A stretch of DNA of 64,000 nucleotides from NCBI RefSeq assembly GCF_935825525.1, contig NZ_CAKXZT010000149.1, positions 1 through 64,000 of the forward strand. The letters run 5' to 3'. The position numbers were made by a program, and so were the translations under genes. Shown here piece after piece: positions 62,395 through 64,000 of this stretch (position 1 is the stretch's first letter; each line of letters begins with the position of its first letter). The notes under the pieces are model-generated. The model searched no databases. It was not told the origin of the DNA and saw only the letters and a program-made list of their open reading frames with translations. This DNA comes from Mesorhizobium escarrei (GTDB lineage: Bacteria; Pseudomonadota; Alphaproteobacteria; Rhizobiales; Rhizobiaceae).

Positions 62395-63554
62395 TTGGCC
62401 GTTGTGGAAAGGAGCAAGAAGATGACGCAAGGCGGTATACAAGAAAATGGAGTGCGCAAAGAACTTGAGGCGATCTTCATATCGGTAGAGTTGAGCAAGA
62501 AGACCTGGCTAGTCACCTCGATCTCGCCGGGAGCTGGCGAGAGGCTATCGCGCCATACCATCCCCGGCGGGGATATTGCCGGGCTCCTCGACCGCCTTGG
62601 TCAACTGAAGCGCAAGGCTCGTGACCGAACTGGACGGGATTATCCGTTCATCATCATCCAGGAGGCTGGGCTCGACGGCTTCTGGGTCCACCGGGTTCTA
62701 GAGGCGGAAGGCCATGAAAGCCATGTCGTCGATGCGGCGTCGATTGCAACATCGCGGCGTAAGCGGCGGGTCAAGACGGATCGGCTTGACGGGGAAACGC
62801 TTATCCGGGCGCTGCTGGCGTTTGGGCGTGGCGAACCGCGGGTCTGCTCCATGCTACGCGTGCCAACCCCCGATGAGGAGGATCGCCGCCGCATCGTACG
62901 GGAACGCAAGGTGTTGATGGAGGAACGTATCCGGCACAGCAACCGGATCAAGGGTCTTCTCTTCTCACAGGGCATCTCCGGCTACGATCCTCTACGGCGT
63001 GATCGTCGCGATCCGCTGGAGACACTGCGCACTGGCGACGGGGGAAGCGCCAGGTTGTGCGCGAGCTCGACCGGATGGAACTGCTGCTCGATCAGATCAA
63101 GGCAGTCGAGGCGGAACGGGACGCCATGCTCGCCGAAGAACGCCAATCGTCTCGAGAGGCGGTTATGTTATCGAAAGTCGTCGGCATCGGACCGGAGTTT
63201 GCGGCCGTGCTGTGGGGTGAAGGCTTGTTCCGGTGCTTCGACAATCGCCGGCAGGTGGCGGCCTATGCCGGCCTTGCGCCGACGCCATGGCAAAGCGGGT
63301 CGATCGACCGGGAACAGGGGATCGGAAAGTCCGGGAATCCGCGCCTGCGATCGACGCTGCTGGAAATGGCGTGGCTCTGGTTGCGGCACCAGCCCGCCTC
63401 GGCGCTCAGCCGCTGGTTCAACGAGCGAGTCGCCCAGAATGGCGGACGCTTCAAGAAGGTCATGATCACCGCATTGGCCCGCAAGCTCGTGGTGGCCCTG
63501 TGGAAATACGTCCGCGCCGGCGTGGTGATCGAAGGAGCGTTTGTCAGACCATGA
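62395..63554 (+). pseudogene. IS110-family transposase with internal frameshift
   Basis: The N-terminal half (frame 1) has the DEDD-transposase domain (FISVELSKKTWLVTSISPG, IIIQEAGLDGFWVHRVLEAE, then RRVKTDRLDGETLIRALL). The C-terminal half (frame 3) has the IS116/IS110/IS902 domain (VVGIGPEFAAVLWGEGLF, AAYAGLAPTPWQSGSIDREQ). The frames switch near 63,030-63,060, around GDGG/QVVRELDRM, where some residues also appear lost. Relatives are single proteins of about 345 aa, so this copy is probably inactive. Confidence 0.8.
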
Positions 63555-64000
63555 CGATCTGACCGCATTCCAGTTCGGCCAGGGCCTGATCAGCCCGCCG
63601 GAACCAGGGTGGACGACCGCATTGCGGCATGGCTTTGACGCCGTCATCGAGACTGGTCTCGTCCTCCTGAGCCCTTGCCGCCGCAGGCGGGATTATGGTG
63701 CAGCTGCTCGAGCGCCGACCGGATGTGAGGTTGATACGTGCAAACGCGCGGATCAGGAATGGGCTCAGACCTCAGGTTCACGTGGCGGCTGGGATCGCGC
63801 TGCTTGTGCCAAATGCATGGCTGAAGGGCCGATGGCCAGCATCGTTCTCGGTGAGACTGATGCTGAAATCCGCCCTATACGGCCTCTCTTCTGGCTGGTC
63901 TGGCGCCGATCGGGCCTCTGCCTGCAACGGCTTCGCCGACCTTCTTCCCCTGCGGCTTTGCCGCATTCCTCGCGGGACAACAAGCTCGGCTGCCGCCGTC
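63555..64000. other. Sequence downstream of the IS110 transposase
   Basis: It includes the 3' noncoding part of the IS and, from about 63,900, ICE-type noncoding sequence. This contains a hairpin-prone TGCGGCTTTGCCGCA and the block CTTCTTCCCCTG...CATTCCTCGCG...ACAACAA, also present at 62,219-62,265. No gene is supportable. Confidence 0.4.

Overview
The window looks like chromosome plus integrated mobile DNA from a Rhizobiales alphaproteobacterium, most likely a Mesorhizobium/Phyllobacteriaceae relative. Reasons: high GC, a Porin_2-type outer-membrane porin, a Ti/RP4-like trb operon with TrbK-alt, CopG-like and DUF2274 genes, and DUF932, toprim and DUF2493 genes typical of rhizobial integrative conjugative elements (ICEs). 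No taxonomic marker gene (rRNA, complete tRNA, ribosomal protein) is present, so this is inference.

Layout. (1) 1-6.8 kb: two adjacent molybdenum hydroxylase sets (molybdopterin subunit plus 2Fe-2S subunit, one with a cytochrome c), read leftward, with a divergent LysR regulator and a palindromic candidate operator between them. (2) 6.9-16 kb: a patchwork of small genes and gene remains: a broken 3-hydroxyisobutyrate dehydrogenase-like gene, an alpha/beta hydrolase with a divergent MarR regulator and TATCGCGATA palindromes, tails of an ABC ATPase and an MBL hydrolase, dihydrofolate reductase, a DUF6600-like tryptophan-rich protein with a repeat tail, a PIN/Phd toxin-antitoxin pair whose toxin is frameshifted, an Rnk-like factor, and VOC and SRPBCC proteins. 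(3) 16-35 kb: an MNT-HEPN fusion; an orphan winged-helix regulator; an alpha-oxoamine-synthase-like PLP enzyme coupled to a GNAT acetyltransferase; a M81 peptidase with a polyamine/thiamine-type ABC importer; a divergent GntR regulator; a class III aminotransferase - TPP enzyme - SDR operon; a second winged-helix regulator of the same design as the first; a DUF2384-like protein; and a porin with a structured leader.

(4) 35.8-48.6 kb: a complete mating-pair-formation operon read leftward (traG, copG-like, trbBCDEJ, trbK-alt, trbLFGI, DUF2274), tightly coupled by ATGA overlaps, ending against a truncated LysR gene. No relaxase is visible. (5) 48.9-62 kb: a tyrosine recombinase whose 3' end contains an anticodon-to-T-arm fragment of a proline tRNA gene (candidate att core), an excisionase-like gene, then DUF932, a wrecked ParB-like gene, and a toprim/primase-like gene cut in two. 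Its 5' part ends at 52,874 and resumes in frame at 59,358. The intervening 6.5 kb carries a second, intact, diverged toprim gene and an operon for a parvulin-type isomerase, a HupE/UreJ protein, a lumenal-looking protein, a DUF3604 (PHP-like) enzyme and a small membrane protein. (6) 62.4-63.6 kb: an IS110-family transposase with an internal frameshift.

The points most worth pursuing are the split toprim gene with its cargo, an ~80-nt hairpin leader shared by two ICE genes, the att core lying between two blocks of ICE genes, and TGTTGCAACA palindromes shared by the 17-kb and 27-kb loci, which tie the orphan regulator to the aminotransferase operon.
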